From positions 1-23,552 of the forward strand of contig CAJLZE010000035.1 of the NCBI GenBank assembly GCA_905210995.1: 23,552 bases of DNA, written 5' to 3'. The DNA comes from an uncultured Anaerotruncus sp. (GTDB lineage: Bacteria > Bacillota > Clostridia > Oscillospirales > CAG-272). Shown here one piece after another: positions 6,917 to 14,442 of this stretch (within the stretch, counting starts at the first letter, position 1; the number at the start of each line of letters is the position of its first letter). The position numbers were made by a program, and so were the translations under genes. The notes beneath the pieces were generated by a model that saw only the letters and a program-made list of their open reading frames with translations, had not been told where the DNA came from and searched no databases.

Positions 6917-8085
6917 TTTTCTTCTCCGTTCGTGATCTCCGACGATTCGGGATTTTTATTTTCTGTGTCTTTGGTTCTGTTGAAGAGCGCGGCTATGGCT
7001 ACTGCCGTTACGCCGGATATAGCCTTTGCAAGCATCATGGGCGCTATGCAGGAGGGGGCATTTGCCGCGGTGAAGGCAAGGTGATCGCCGATTATGAATG
7101 CCGCGCAGACGGCAAATGCGGTGTTGAGTATCTTTTCCTTTTCCTTCATTTTTGACATGGTGGCGAACATCGCCATATTATTGGCGCTGCTGAGCAGGAA
7201 GCCGGTCACGCCGGCGTCGGTAAGTCCGAAGCGGCGGGAAAGTCTGCCGAGCGGCTTTTTGAGCCACTTGTTGAGGCAGTAAACGAAGGGGAGCGCGCCC
7301 GCAAGGACGAGACCGACAGAGCCCGCGACTCCTATCCCCTCAGCCGTTGAGCCAAGTGAGCCGAAGAATGGGACGGAATCAAGGTCAAATGCGCCGTTGC
7401 CGGCAATGGGAACAAGGATGAGGTCCTTGACCATGGCAAGCCCCAGACCGAGCATTGCAATTATGTTGATAATAACGCTGAATACTCTGAACACCGCAGT
7501 CGTTTTTCCGGGCCACAGGGCAAGACAGACGATGATGATGACAGAGAAGATAACTGGCGGAATGAGATTGAGCGCTACGGTGCCGACGGGGATGCCCATG
7601 ACAAGACCGCCGACAAAGGTGCCGATCGGGATAGCGGCGATACCGTAAAGAACGCCCTTGGAGAAGGCGGCAACGTCCTGCTTACCTATTGCCGCAAGAC
7701 CGACGGGGATCGTGAATACTATGGTGGCACCCATCATGGAGCCGTATACGATGCCCGCCCATTGACCGATCAGCGGGTCTATCGCGACCGATTCGGCAAG
7801 CTGATAGCCGCCCATATCTATTGCGAGGATGGATGTGACCGCCATCGATGGGTCAAGCCCCAATGTCCGGTAAAGGGGGGTGAGGGTGTGCTCGATGCCC
7901 CACTTCATTTCGGGCACGAGTGCAATTATACCGACAATGGCGAGGCAGAGCGGACCAATCATTTCAATACCGCGCTGAAACTCCGCGCCGAGACCGAGAC
8001 GGTTTTTTAAAAAGAGCTGGTCGATTATGCCGACAAGAGCAAATGCGGTCATTATTCCGACCACTATTGTTGAAAAGTACTGCAT
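6913..8085 (-). CDS. eutH: EutH-family ethanolamine/choline-type permease
   Basis: This 390-residue integral membrane protein has about ten hydrophobic segments and EutH-typical conserved stretches: IGPLCLAIVGIIALVPEM (about 43-60), AIDMGGYQLAE (about 88-98), LSSANNMAMFATMSKM (about 305-320) and GDHLAFTAA (about 341-349). EutH imports ethanolamine in gut bacteria. No eutBC ammonia-lyase or microcompartment shell gene is nearby. Instead its stop overlaps the start of the LicC/LicA-type fusion, so here it probably feeds aminoalcohol to phosphorylation and CDP activation rather than to breakdown. The start follows GGAGG and a consensus promoter (8115-8143). The last 20 residues are polar and cytosolic. 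Confidence 0.88.
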   Translation of the reverse strand: MQYFSTIVVGIMTAFALVGIIDQLFLKNRLGLGAEFQRGIEMIGPLCLAIVGIIALVPEMKWGIEHTLTPLYRTLGLDPSMAVTSILAIDMGGYQLAESVAIDPLIGQWAGIVYGSMMGATIVFTIPVGLAAIGKQDVAAFSKGVLYGIAAIPIGTFVGGLVMGIPVGTVALNLIPPVIFSVIIIVCLALWPGKTTAVFRVFSVIINIIAMLGLGLAMVKDLILVPIAGNGAFDLDSVPFFGSLGSTAEGIGVAGSVGLVLAGALPFVYCLNKWLKKPLGRLSRRFGLTDAGVTGFLLSSANNMAMFATMSKMKEKEKILNTAFAVCAAFIIGDHLAFTAANAPSCIAPMMLAKAISGVTAVAIAALFNRTKDTENKNPESSEITNGEEK

Positions 8086-8114
8086 TTTGAACCTCCGTGT
8101 TCAGTGTAATTGAT

Positions 8115-8143
8115 ATTATACGCTATCTGTGAACATCTGTCAA
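8115..8143 (-). promoter_or_regulatory. Strong promoter of the eutH-licCA operon
   Basis: On the minus strand TTGACA (8138-8143) and TATAAT (8115-8120) are spaced 17 bp. An A-rich tract just upstream of the -35 (8144-8163, minus strand) could act as an UP element. The leader to the ATG at 8085 is short, about 20-25 nt. Confidence 0.88.
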
Positions 8144-8220
8144 GTCCTTTTTCGTTTTTTTTTAAAGTTGCTGTTTTTCGATATGCACGGCGGCTTGCGG
8201 GGGGAATAACAGCCCGCGTA

Positions 8221-8250
8221 TTGACAAGCCGTTTTTGAATGTGATATAAT
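8221..8250 (+). promoter_or_regulatory. Strong promoter of the kinase-murQ operon
   Basis: TTGACA (8221-8226), an 18-bp spacer and TATAAT (8245-8250) with a TGA extension upstream. It lies back to back with the eutH promoter, with about 77 bp between the two -35 elements. Confidence 0.87.
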
Positions 8251-8281
8251 TTATAGGAAAAAATATCACGGAGGTGCGGCG

Positions 8282-9229
8282 GTGGCATATTATATTGCGA
8301 TAGACGGCGGCGGAACAAAGACCGAGGCGGTGCTTTGCACCGGTGACGGCGGCATAATATGCCGCACACTTGCGGGCTCGACGAATCCGAACGATGTCGG
8401 TGCTGCCGAAAGCGGAGCGCGGCTGCGCCGTGCTGCCGACACTCTCCGTGCCGCGCTGCCCGTGGGCGAGCGGGTGACGGCGCTGTTTGCGGGCGTTTCC
8501 GGCGCGACGGGGAATATCCATGCGCTTGAGTCCGCTCTTGCGGGTGCTGCCGACAAGGTGACGGTGGGCAACGATGCGCTTTGCCTGCTTGCGACAGCGG
8601 GACGCGGAGATGCCGTGTGTCTGATAGCGGGGACGGGATCGGTCTGCTTTGTGCGCTGCGGCGGGGTGCTGCACCGCATCGGCGGGTGGGGATATCTCAT
8701 CGACGGCGGCGGTGGCGGCTACGACATCGGCAGAGACGCGCTTTCGGCAGTCCTTTGCGCTCACGACGGCAGGGGCGACGCCACATCTCTGACCGAGGCG
8801 GTCGAAAAGAAGCTCGGAGCCGCGGCATGGGATGCGATACCGATGATATATCGCGGCGGCAAGCGGCTCATAGCGTCACTGGCGCCTCTTGTGTTCGCTG
8901 CGGCAGCCGGGGGAGACGCGGTAAGCTGCGGGATAATCGCGCGCAATGCGGAGCATCTTGCGGGGCTTGTGCGTGCCGCCGACGGTATTTTGCGACGTGA
9001 CGATCCCGACGCCGTGTGCCGTGTGGTCCTCGGCGGGGGATTGTTTGCGGACGGCGGTATTTACCCCGCGCTTGCGGAGCGCGTGCCGCGAGGAGTCGAG
9101 CTGATACGCGCCGACGTGCCGCCGGTGTACGGTGCGTTCTGCGAGGCAACGGGAGATGAGCCGTCGCCCGACGTGCGCGGGCGCTTTATGGCGGACTATG
9201 CCGCGGCTGCGGCTGAAAATAACGGATGA
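8282..9229 (+). CDS. BadF/BadG-family amino-sugar kinase (MurK/NagK-like)
   Basis: This 315-residue protein belongs to the ASKHA-fold BadF/BadG/BcrA group. It shows the phosphate-1 loop IDGGGTKTE (about 7-15), the second ATP-site loop IAGTGSV, and GGWGYLIDGGGGGYDIG, which aligns with the family's GGWG-x-x-x-GDEGSGY-x-IG. The usual GDEGS is IDGGGG here, a change in a well-conserved loop. The next gene is murQ, so the substrate is probably MurNAc (with or without GlcNAc), as shown for MurK of Clostridium acetobutylicum. The product MurNAc-6-phosphate is then the MurQ substrate. The start is GTG at 8282 behind GGAGGTG, and the first residues match the family start. The gene is GC-rich, producing long antisense ORFs that are shadows. 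Confidence 0.82.
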   Translation: MAYYIAIDGGGTKTEAVLCTGDGGIICRTLAGSTNPNDVGAAESGARLRRAADTLRAALPVGERVTALFAGVSGATGNIHALESALAGAADKVTVGNDALCLLATAGRGDAVCLIAGTGSVCFVRCGGVLHRIGGWGYLIDGGGGGYDIGRDALSAVLCAHDGRGDATSLTEAVEKKLGAAAWDAIPMIYRGGKRLIASLAPLVFAAAAGGDAVSCGIIARNAEHLAGLVRAADGILRRDDPDAVCRVVLGGGLFADGGIYPALAERVPRGVELIRADVPPVYGAFCEATGDEPSPDVRGRFMADYAAAAAENNG

Positions 9230-9245
9230 CCAATGGGGGAGCATT

Positions 9246-10076
9246 ATGAATTACAGTGACCTTACGACCGAAAAGACGAACAAAAACAGCAGACATATCG
9301 ACAAAATGACGACGGCGGAGATAGTGCGCGTAATAAACGATGAGGACAAGACCGTTCCGTTTGCCGTTGAGCGTGAGCTCGGCGACATTGCGCGCGCGAT
9401 AGATCTTATTGCCGAGCGCCTCGGAGCGGGCGGCAGACTGATATACATAGGCGCCGGAACGTCGGGCAGACTCGGCGTTATCGATGCCACCGAATGCCCT
9501 CCGACATACGGTGTTTCGCCCGAGCTGATACAGGGTGTGATCGCGGGCGGCAGAGATGCGATGTTCCGTTCTTCCGAGGGTATGGAGGATATAGCCGAAA
9601 ACGCGCAGAAGGATCTTGAAGCCGTCGTCTTTTGCAAAAAGGACGTGTGTATGGCGATATCCGCAAGCGGCAGCGCGGCATATTGCTGCGGCGCGCTGGG
9701 GTATGCGCGCTCGGTCGGGGCGACGACGGTGGCGCTCTCCTGCAACAAAAACGGAGCGATGAATCGGCTTGCCGACATTGCGATAGCCGTTGTGGTGGGG
9801 CCCGAGGTCGTGAGCGGTTCCACGAGAATGAAGGCGGGGACCGCACAGAAGCTCGTTCTGAACATGATCTCGACCGGAGTGATGATAAAGCTCGGCAGGG
9901 TGTACGACAACCACATGGTATACATGAATCCGAGCAACAAAAAGCTGCGCGCGCGCGCCGTGCGCATCATATGCGAGGAGACGGGAGCCGATGAGACCGC
10001 CGCCGACGCTGCGCTCGTTGCCGCAGGCGGCAACATATCGGCAGCCATCGACGTGCTGAACGCCGGAAAAGAATAA
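9246..10076 (+). CDS. murQ: N-acetylmuramic acid 6-phosphate etherase
   Basis: MurQ removes the D-lactyl ether of MurNAc-6-phosphate, giving GlcNAc-6-phosphate and D-lactate in peptidoglycan recycling. The 276-residue SIS-domain protein has the family signature YIGAGTSGRLGVIDATECPP (about 61-80), then GVIAGG and SSEGMEDI; the Glu residues in ATEC and EGMED fit the catalytic pair known in E. coli MurQ. Further on come SASGSA and SGSTRMKAGTAQK (sugar-phosphate loop) and a C-terminal helical segment GGNISAAIDVLN. The ATG at 9246 is chosen because homologues begin close to it and GGGGGAG precedes it; the open frame runs further upstream into the kinase gene. It is 16 nt after the kinase stop and ends the operon. 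Confidence 0.95.
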   Translation: MNYSDLTTEKTNKNSRHIDKMTTAEIVRVINDEDKTVPFAVERELGDIARAIDLIAERLGAGGRLIYIGAGTSGRLGVIDATECPPTYGVSPELIQGVIAGGRDAMFRSSEGMEDIAENAQKDLEAVVFCKKDVCMAISASGSAAYCCGALGYARSVGATTVALSCNKNGAMNRLADIAIAVVVGPEVVSGSTRMKAGTAQKLVLNMISTGVMIKLGRVYDNHMVYMNPSNKKLRARAVRIICEETGADETAADAALVAAGGNISAAIDVLNAGKE

Positions 10077-10090
10077 TAAAGAATAAAAAA

Positions 10091-10136
10091 TACCGGGCTG
10101 CGTCACATGAGTGCCGCAGCCCGGTACAGTTTTTCT
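10091..10136 (+). terminator. Intrinsic terminator of the kinase-murQ operon
   Basis: TACCGGGCTGCG (10091-10102) pairs perfectly with CGCAGCCCGGTA (10115-10126), followed by CAGTTTTTCTT. The A-tract before the stem could also end the convergent lipoprotein gene, whose stop codon is at 10136-10138. Confidence 0.85.
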
Positions 10137-11449
10137 TATTTGAAATCGCGGAAGAATTCCACCTTGTATACCTCGGGCGCCGAATATGCGGCGTCGTTGA
10201 AGTAAATGTAATAGTCGTTTCCGCTGTGGAAGACCGTTTCACTCTCGATCGAGGTGTACACGGTCACATTTGTGATATACTGACCGTCCCAGCCGTATAC
10301 CTGAATGATGTTCGTTTTGTTTTTGACACCGCTCTGGGCGCTCTGCGGAAGATAGATGAAATTTGCATCGGCATCCATGCCCTGACCGACAAAGCCGAAG
10401 TCGCGTATCGGTATCCTGTTTGAGACCTCGAACTTGTCGTTGGTGATAAGTATCTCACCGCCCGAGGCGATGGCGTATCCGCCGGTGGACGTGTTGTATG
10501 CTATGGCGTATGAGGGGTAGTTCAGCTTTTTTGTGCCGATCACGCCGAGCGTTTCGGGCGATATGAAGGTTATCATATTGTCTGCCATGTTGACGAGCAC
10601 GAGCCGGTTGTTGTTTGCGTCGTATGTCATGTCGTTGCCGTGACCGGTGTTTATCTGTTCACTTGTGGCAACGAGCGTCCAGTCGGACATACGGACCTTC
10701 TTTATCACGCCGACGTCGTTCTTCATATATACAAGGTATATGTATTCGCCGTCGCAGGCGCCGCCCTGAGCATATTGATATTGCCCGCCGGACGACTTGA
10801 AAACGCGTGATACAAGCTCGCCGGTGAGGTCGCTGCCCGATCTGATGATGCTCTTCAGGTCGGATGCACCGGCACTTTTTTTGACCTCAAGCCCGATGGG
10901 GAAGGCAAGGCTGTTTGTTTCCGAGTCGGAATAGTCGGAGTATTTGCACATTTCGACAAAGAAATAGCGCAGCGCAACGGCAAGCGCGTTGTTGTCGTAC
11001 CCCGCGATCACCACCTTGCGGTCGGTCACGCGGATGATATATTCGCCGGCTGCAAGCTCGGATATGGCTGCTTTGCTTTCGGCGCGGTTTGTGGCGCCTA
11101 TAAGGATCTCATATCTTTCCTTGGGCGGAGTCACGCCGCTCAGGTTTTCGTTGTACCAGTCCTCGGAGAGGGTGAAGTATGTCTGAAAATAGTTGCCGAG
11201 CTTTGTGCGCAGCGCCTGCCCGAAGCGGGTCATGATCCCGGAGGTCTTTTCCTCGGGGCGAACGATCTCAAGCTTTGCCTCGCCCTTATCAACAACGGTG
11301 AGGAGCCGCGGCTCGGGCGTGCCGGTGGATTCCTCGGCGGGTGTCGTGTCCCCGCCGTTGCTGCCCGGTTTACAGGCACAGAGCAGGCAGGCGGGAAGCA
11401 GCGCCAGCGAAAGCACGGCGCTGAGGAGGCGTAATATATTATTTTTCAT
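10136..11449 (-). CDS. Lipoprotein with a propeller-like C-terminal half, unknown function
   Basis: This 437-residue protein has a signal peptide with Cys at 21, 24 and 26; C26 (LLCAC) is the likeliest lipidation site, so it should sit on the outer face of the membrane. A Gly/Thr/Glu linker follows. Residues about 65-175 contain YEILIGATNRAES and EYIIRVTDRKVVIAGYD, a pattern I associate with the N-terminal accessory domain of DUF4838-like glycosidase proteins. Residues about 205-437 have repeated strand pairs (GEYIYLVYMKNDVG, NNRLVLVNMADNMI, YAIAYNTSTGGYAIA) as in a beta-propeller. No catalytic motif is clear. The ATG at 11449 is chosen for the signal peptide and GAGGT; the open frame upstream is non-coding. 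It has its own promoter. Confidence 0.72.
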   Translation of the reverse strand: MKNNILRLLSAVLSLALLPACLLCACKPGSNGGDTTPAEESTGTPEPRLLTVVDKGEAKLEIVRPEEKTSGIMTRFGQALRTKLGNYFQTYFTLSEDWYNENLSGVTPPKERYEILIGATNRAESKAAISELAAGEYIIRVTDRKVVIAGYDNNALAVALRYFFVEMCKYSDYSDSETNSLAFPIGLEVKKSAGASDLKSIIRSGSDLTGELVSRVFKSSGGQYQYAQGGACDGEYIYLVYMKNDVGVIKKVRMSDWTLVATSEQINTGHGNDMTYDANNNRLVLVNMADNMITFISPETLGVIGTKKLNYPSYAIAYNTSTGGYAIASGGEILITNDKFEVSNRIPIRDFGFVGQGMDADANFIYLPQSAQSGVKNKTNIIQVYGWDGQYITNVTVYTSIESETVFHSGNDYYIYFNDAAYSAPEVYKVEFFRDFK

Positions 11450-11483
11450 AAGGATACCTCTTGAAAAAATTATTGCAAGCTTA

Positions 11484-11512
11484 ATTATACATCGTTTCGT
11501 GCAAAAATGCAA
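11484..11512 (-). promoter_or_regulatory. Promoter of the propeller-like lipoprotein gene
   Basis: On the minus strand TTGCAT (11507-11512), 17 bp, TATAAT (11484-11489). The leader is about 28 nt. Confidence 0.7.
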
Positions 11513-11567
11513 GCCAAATGCCGTTCGATTTTGTTCAATTTTGATTAATATATTGCGGTGCAAAGTC

Positions 11568-11599
11568 AAAAAGAGTGCTCCGCAAAACGGAGCACTCTT
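11568..11599 (-). terminator. Terminator of the LysR-MATE operon
   Basis: AAGAGTGCTCCG (11571-11582), loop CAAAA, CGGAGCACTCTT (11588-11599): a perfect 12-bp stem. On the minus strand it is followed by a short T run (from 11572 down to 11568). Confidence 0.8.
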
Positions 11600-11612
11600 A
11601 AAGATCCGGCGG

Positions 11613-13046
11613 TCAGCTCTGCTGCACGGCCTCGGCGGTATTTACCGCATCGGCGCGCGCAGGCTCCGTGACCTTACTGTGACCGTGTTTTTTTATGAAC
11701 ACCGTAAACAGCACGGCGGCGCAGATGCTGCAAAGGATGTCGGCGATGGGTGTTGCCCATACGATGCCGTATGTCGGGTAGACCGAGTTGAGTATGAACA
11801 TGAGCGGGATATCGAGCACGCCTTTTCTGAGCAGCGCGAGGACGAGCGATTTCACGCCGTGACCCGTAGCCTGGAAGAAGGAGATAACGGCATATGCCCA
11901 TGCGGAGAAGGGAGCGCCGATGCAGAGGATGCGGAGAAATCTGTTGCCCCATTCATGCGATTCCGAAGCCTCGGGGATGAATACACCGATGAATTCGCGT
12001 GCGAACAGAAGGCAGGCGGTCATGCAGAGCGCGGAGATGACGATCGAGGTACCCGCGGAGATATAGAAGGTCTTTCTCATGCGCTTCTTGTTGCCGGAGG
12101 CAAGGTTGTAGCCTATCAGCGGCAGCACGCCCTGCGACATTCCGCGGACGATACAGTGAGCGAGCATATTGACCTTTTTGGCAACGCCGATGCCCGCCTG
12201 CTGCGCGGTGCCCGCGAGCGACATGAGATTATCGAGTATGGCATACGAGATATTTTCGCAGAGCGTCATGAGGCAGGCGGGAATGCCTATGCTTATGACG
12301 GCGGAGGGGATCTTGTCGCGGAACATTGCTGCTTCGGGCTTTGCCGAGAGAACGAGCACGCGGCGGTTCTTTACGATTATTATTATAAAGTAGATGAGCG
12401 CCGCCACGTTTGAGAGCATGGTGGCAAGGGCTGCTCCCACGACCTCGTTGCCGCGGGGGAGAATGACGAACATGAAGAGGGGGTCGAGCGCCATGTTGAG
12501 TATGCCGCCGAGCATTATCCCGATACTTGCCTGCATCGAACGTCCCTCGGCGCGCACCAGGTGTGAAAACAGCGTATTGAGTGCGGTCACGACTCCGCCG
12601 ATGACGACGGCGATGGTCATGTAGCGGCAGGCTTCGTTATGTACGACGGGGTTGTTGCCGCCGCCGAGAAGGTTTACGAAGGAGTCCATAAAGACCCACG
12701 CGAAGAACGAGTAGAGCGTGGTCACCGCCATGCAGCCCCAGATGGCGAACGCGGAGGTGCGCCCGGCACTTTCTCTGTTATGCGAGCCGAGAAAACGCGA
12801 TATAACGCTCGCGCCGCCGACTCCGAAGAGGTTTGAAATGGCGGAAAGGAACATGAACGCGGGCATGCAGACGGTGACAGCCGTTATCATTTCGTCGCTT
12901 CGCGTCAGACCTACAAAGAAGGTGTCTGCCATATTGTATATGACGAGTATTATCTGCCCCATGATCGAGGGGAAGGCAAGCTCTGCTATCGCCCGCGTTA
13001 CGGGCATTGTCTCAAACAGTTCTTTTTCTTTTGCCTGTGATCTCAT
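11613..13046 (-). CDS. MATE-family multidrug/cation antiporter (MepA-like)
   Basis: This 477-residue polytopic membrane protein has two MatE repeats and about twelve membrane segments. Typical features are the N-terminal AFPSIMGQIILVIYNMADTF (about 24-43), the VGGASVISRFLG loop (about 76-87) that corresponds to the family's ASRxLG motif, and the second-half repeat SIGIPACLMTLCENISYAIL. It would export a drug or metabolite with Na+ or H+ entry. It begins 34 nt after the LysR stop on the same strand and is followed by a terminator, so the regulator and transporter are likely one transcript and the LysR protein may control the pump. The ribosome site is weak. The C-terminal tail is polar and not conserved in the family. 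Confidence 0.9.
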   Translation of the reverse strand: MRSQAKEKELFETMPVTRAIAELAFPSIMGQIILVIYNMADTFFVGLTRSDEMITAVTVCMPAFMFLSAISNLFGVGGASVISRFLGSHNRESAGRTSAFAIWGCMAVTTLYSFFAWVFMDSFVNLLGGGNNPVVHNEACRYMTIAVVIGGVVTALNTLFSHLVRAEGRSMQASIGIMLGGILNMALDPLFMFVILPRGNEVVGAALATMLSNVAALIYFIIIIVKNRRVLVLSAKPEAAMFRDKIPSAVISIGIPACLMTLCENISYAILDNLMSLAGTAQQAGIGVAKKVNMLAHCIVRGMSQGVLPLIGYNLASGNKKRMRKTFYISAGTSIVISALCMTACLLFAREFIGVFIPEASESHEWGNRFLRILCIGAPFSAWAYAVISFFQATGHGVKSLVLALLRKGVLDIPLMFILNSVYPTYGIVWATPIADILCSICAAVLFTVFIKKHGHSKVTEPARADAVNTAEAVQQS

Positions 13047-13080
13047 TGTTGTTTACGCTCTCGCTTTCTTGTTATGTAAT

Positions 13081-14007
13081 TCAATCGGATGACGCGCGGC
13101 ATTCGCGCATCGCCGCGTCGTATGAACGCTGTATCGCGCCGAGCAGTTCCCGGCAGTCGCGCTTTTTGCGGTATACAAGGCGTATCGTGCGCGACATATT
13201 GATGCCCTGAAGCGGTACGGTCGTTATCTCTCCCGCAGCCGCAGCCTCGGCGCACGCCTTGTTTGACAGCACCGACAGCCCGTAGTGTCCCGCGACGAGG
13301 CGGATTATGGTGTCAAGTGCGCCGACCTCCATTATGACCGAAAATTTTTCGGGGGATATGCCCGCGCCCTCTATACCCGCGCGGAAGAGGCGGCGCGTGC
13401 CGGAGTCGGCGGGCTTCATTATGAGCGGCTCGCATCTCAGCTCATCGACCGTTATGACTCCGCGGGCGGCATACTTGCTGTCGGGCGGCACTACGACAGA
13501 GAGGTGGTCGGTGTCGAGCATCACCTCCGAAAAGCCGTCGGTGCAGCAGCTGCCCTCTATGACCGCAAGGTCTATCGCGTAGTTTTCAAGCTGCTCGCAG
13601 AGCTGCGGGGCTGTGCCCGTCGTGACGGTTATCTGCACCGACGGATCCTTCTCCGACAGCCGTGCCAGCACGCCGGAAAAGGCGCTGTTCATAGCGCTCG
13701 GCGTGATGCCGACCGAAAGCCGCCCGAGATTCCTTTTGGAAAGCTCTACGTCGTCCGACATCCGGCGGCACATCGACTGGATCATTTCCACATATTTAAT
13801 AATGATCTCGCATTCGCGCGTCGGCACGAGACGGCGGTCGCCGCGCTCGAACAGCTGAGTGTCGAGCTCGCGCTCGACCGAGCGTATCTGCTGTGCGACA
13901 GCCGACGGTGTGAGCGCAAGTGCGCTTCCCGCGGCGGTGTAGGAGCCGGAGCGGTAGACCTCGAGCAGCGACACATAGCGTTGGTCGTAATGTATCCTGT
14001 CAAGCAT
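13081..14007 (-). CDS. LysR-family transcriptional regulator (first of a paralogous pair)
   Basis: This 308-residue protein has an N-terminal winged helix (SYTAAGSALALTPSAVAQQI, about 22-41, with the recognition helix in TPSAVAQQI) and the wing FERGDRRLVPT, then a linker helix and a two-lobed effector domain (residues about 90-300). Effector-domain stretches such as LDTDHLSVVV, ADSGTRRLF and FSVIMEVGALDTI align with the neighbour at 14443, so the two are paralogues. The ATG at 14007 is used because GAGGAGG lies just upstream and LysR proteins start there. The longer open frame to 14148 gives a low-complexity, Thr/Arg/Pro-rich extension. It overlaps the end of the small Cys-rich gene by 8 bp and precedes the MATE gene. 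Confidence 0.9.
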   Translation of the reverse strand: MLDRIHYDQRYVSLLEVYRSGSYTAAGSALALTPSAVAQQIRSVERELDTQLFERGDRRLVPTRECEIIIKYVEMIQSMCRRMSDDVELSKRNLGRLSVGITPSAMNSAFSGVLARLSEKDPSVQITVTTGTAPQLCEQLENYAIDLAVIEGSCCTDGFSEVMLDTDHLSVVVPPDSKYAARGVITVDELRCEPLIMKPADSGTRRLFRAGIEGAGISPEKFSVIMEVGALDTIIRLVAGHYGLSVLSNKACAEAAAAGEITTVPLQGINMSRTIRLVYRKKRDCRELLGAIQRSYDAAMRECRASSD

Positions 14008-14242
14008 CGGCTGCCTCCTCGCAGGTGCCGCCCCCATCGGCGTGCGTGTGACCGTCCGACGGGCACACCGGCGGTGCGTCGGTCTTCGGCGCGGCGGTGC
14101 CTCGGTCGTTTGCGCAGCAGCCGTCACGGTCGTCGTCATATTCGTCATCGTCGCTGCAGTATGTCATGTTTGAATATATACCGAGCGCCGCCTGCATTGC
14201 GGGCGACGCGCCGTGCAGAAAGCTGCGTCTGACTGTCGGCAT
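14000..14242 (-). CDS. Small Cys- and Asp-rich protein, unknown function
   Basis: This 80-residue ORF begins with ATG at 14242 behind AAAGGAAGG and ends inside the LysR start region, overlapping it by 8 bp, which suggests translational coupling. The N-terminal third (RRSFLHGASPAMQAALGIYS, about 5-24) could form an amphipathic helix. The rest is highly acidic (CSDDDEYDDDRDGCC, about 29-43) with Cys at 29, 42, 43, 60 and 74 and an HTH triplet at 65-67. It has no signal peptide. A metal- or redox-binding partner of the regulator, or a peptide precursor, are possibilities; neither is shown. Good ribosome site, coupling and a consensus promoter upstream favour a real gene. Confidence 0.55.
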   Translation of the reverse strand: MPTVRRSFLHGASPAMQAALGIYSNMTYCSDDDEYDDDRDGCCANDRGTAAPKTDAPPVCPSDGHTHADGGGTCEEAADA

Positions 14243-14339
14243 CCTGTTCCTTCCTTTCCGTCGGTGCATAAAATGCGCCGAAAAAAATTTTGCGAGGGGC
14301 ATATGAATACGCACATTGTGCTTTTTCACGCTGTCCCTC

Positions 14340-14368
14340 TTGATTTTCAGCTCGGATCGTACTATAAT
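14340..14368 (+). promoter_or_regulatory. Promoter of the second LysR gene
   Basis: TTGATT (14340-14345), 17 bp, TATAAT (14363-14368). The leader is about 68 nt. Its -10 lies inside the palindrome CTATAATTATAG (14362-14373), shared with the opposing promoter. Confidence 0.75.
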
Positions 14369-14394
14369 TATAGCCATGAATTCGATAATGTCAA
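14367..14394 (-). promoter_or_regulatory. Promoter of the small Cys-rich gene / LysR / MATE operon
   Basis: On the minus strand TTGACA (14389-14394), 16 bp, TATAAT (14367-14372). Two bases of its -10 are also the last two of the plus-strand -10. The leader of about 118 nt contains a near-perfect hairpin (TCGGTGCAT-AAA-ATGCGCCGA, 14261-14281) just before the ribosome site. Confidence 0.75.
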
Positions 14395-14442
14395 ATTATG
14401 ATTTGATGTATGTCGATAAGTTTTTCTTATGTGAGGTCGGAA

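Noticed and set aside
6913..8085. Ethanolamine microcompartment (eut) operon
   Set aside because: Only the permease is present; no eutABC, shell proteins or two-component regulator lie in the window.
11193..12413. 406-codon plus-strand ORF opposite the propeller-like lipoprotein and MATE genes
   Set aside because: Shadow frame; it crosses a promoter, a terminator and the end of the MATE gene, and its translation has no recognisable domain.
13285..14232. 315-codon plus-strand ORF opposite the first LysR gene and small Cys-rich ORF
   Set aside because: Arg/Ala/His-rich reverse reading of a regulator gene with no start signal.
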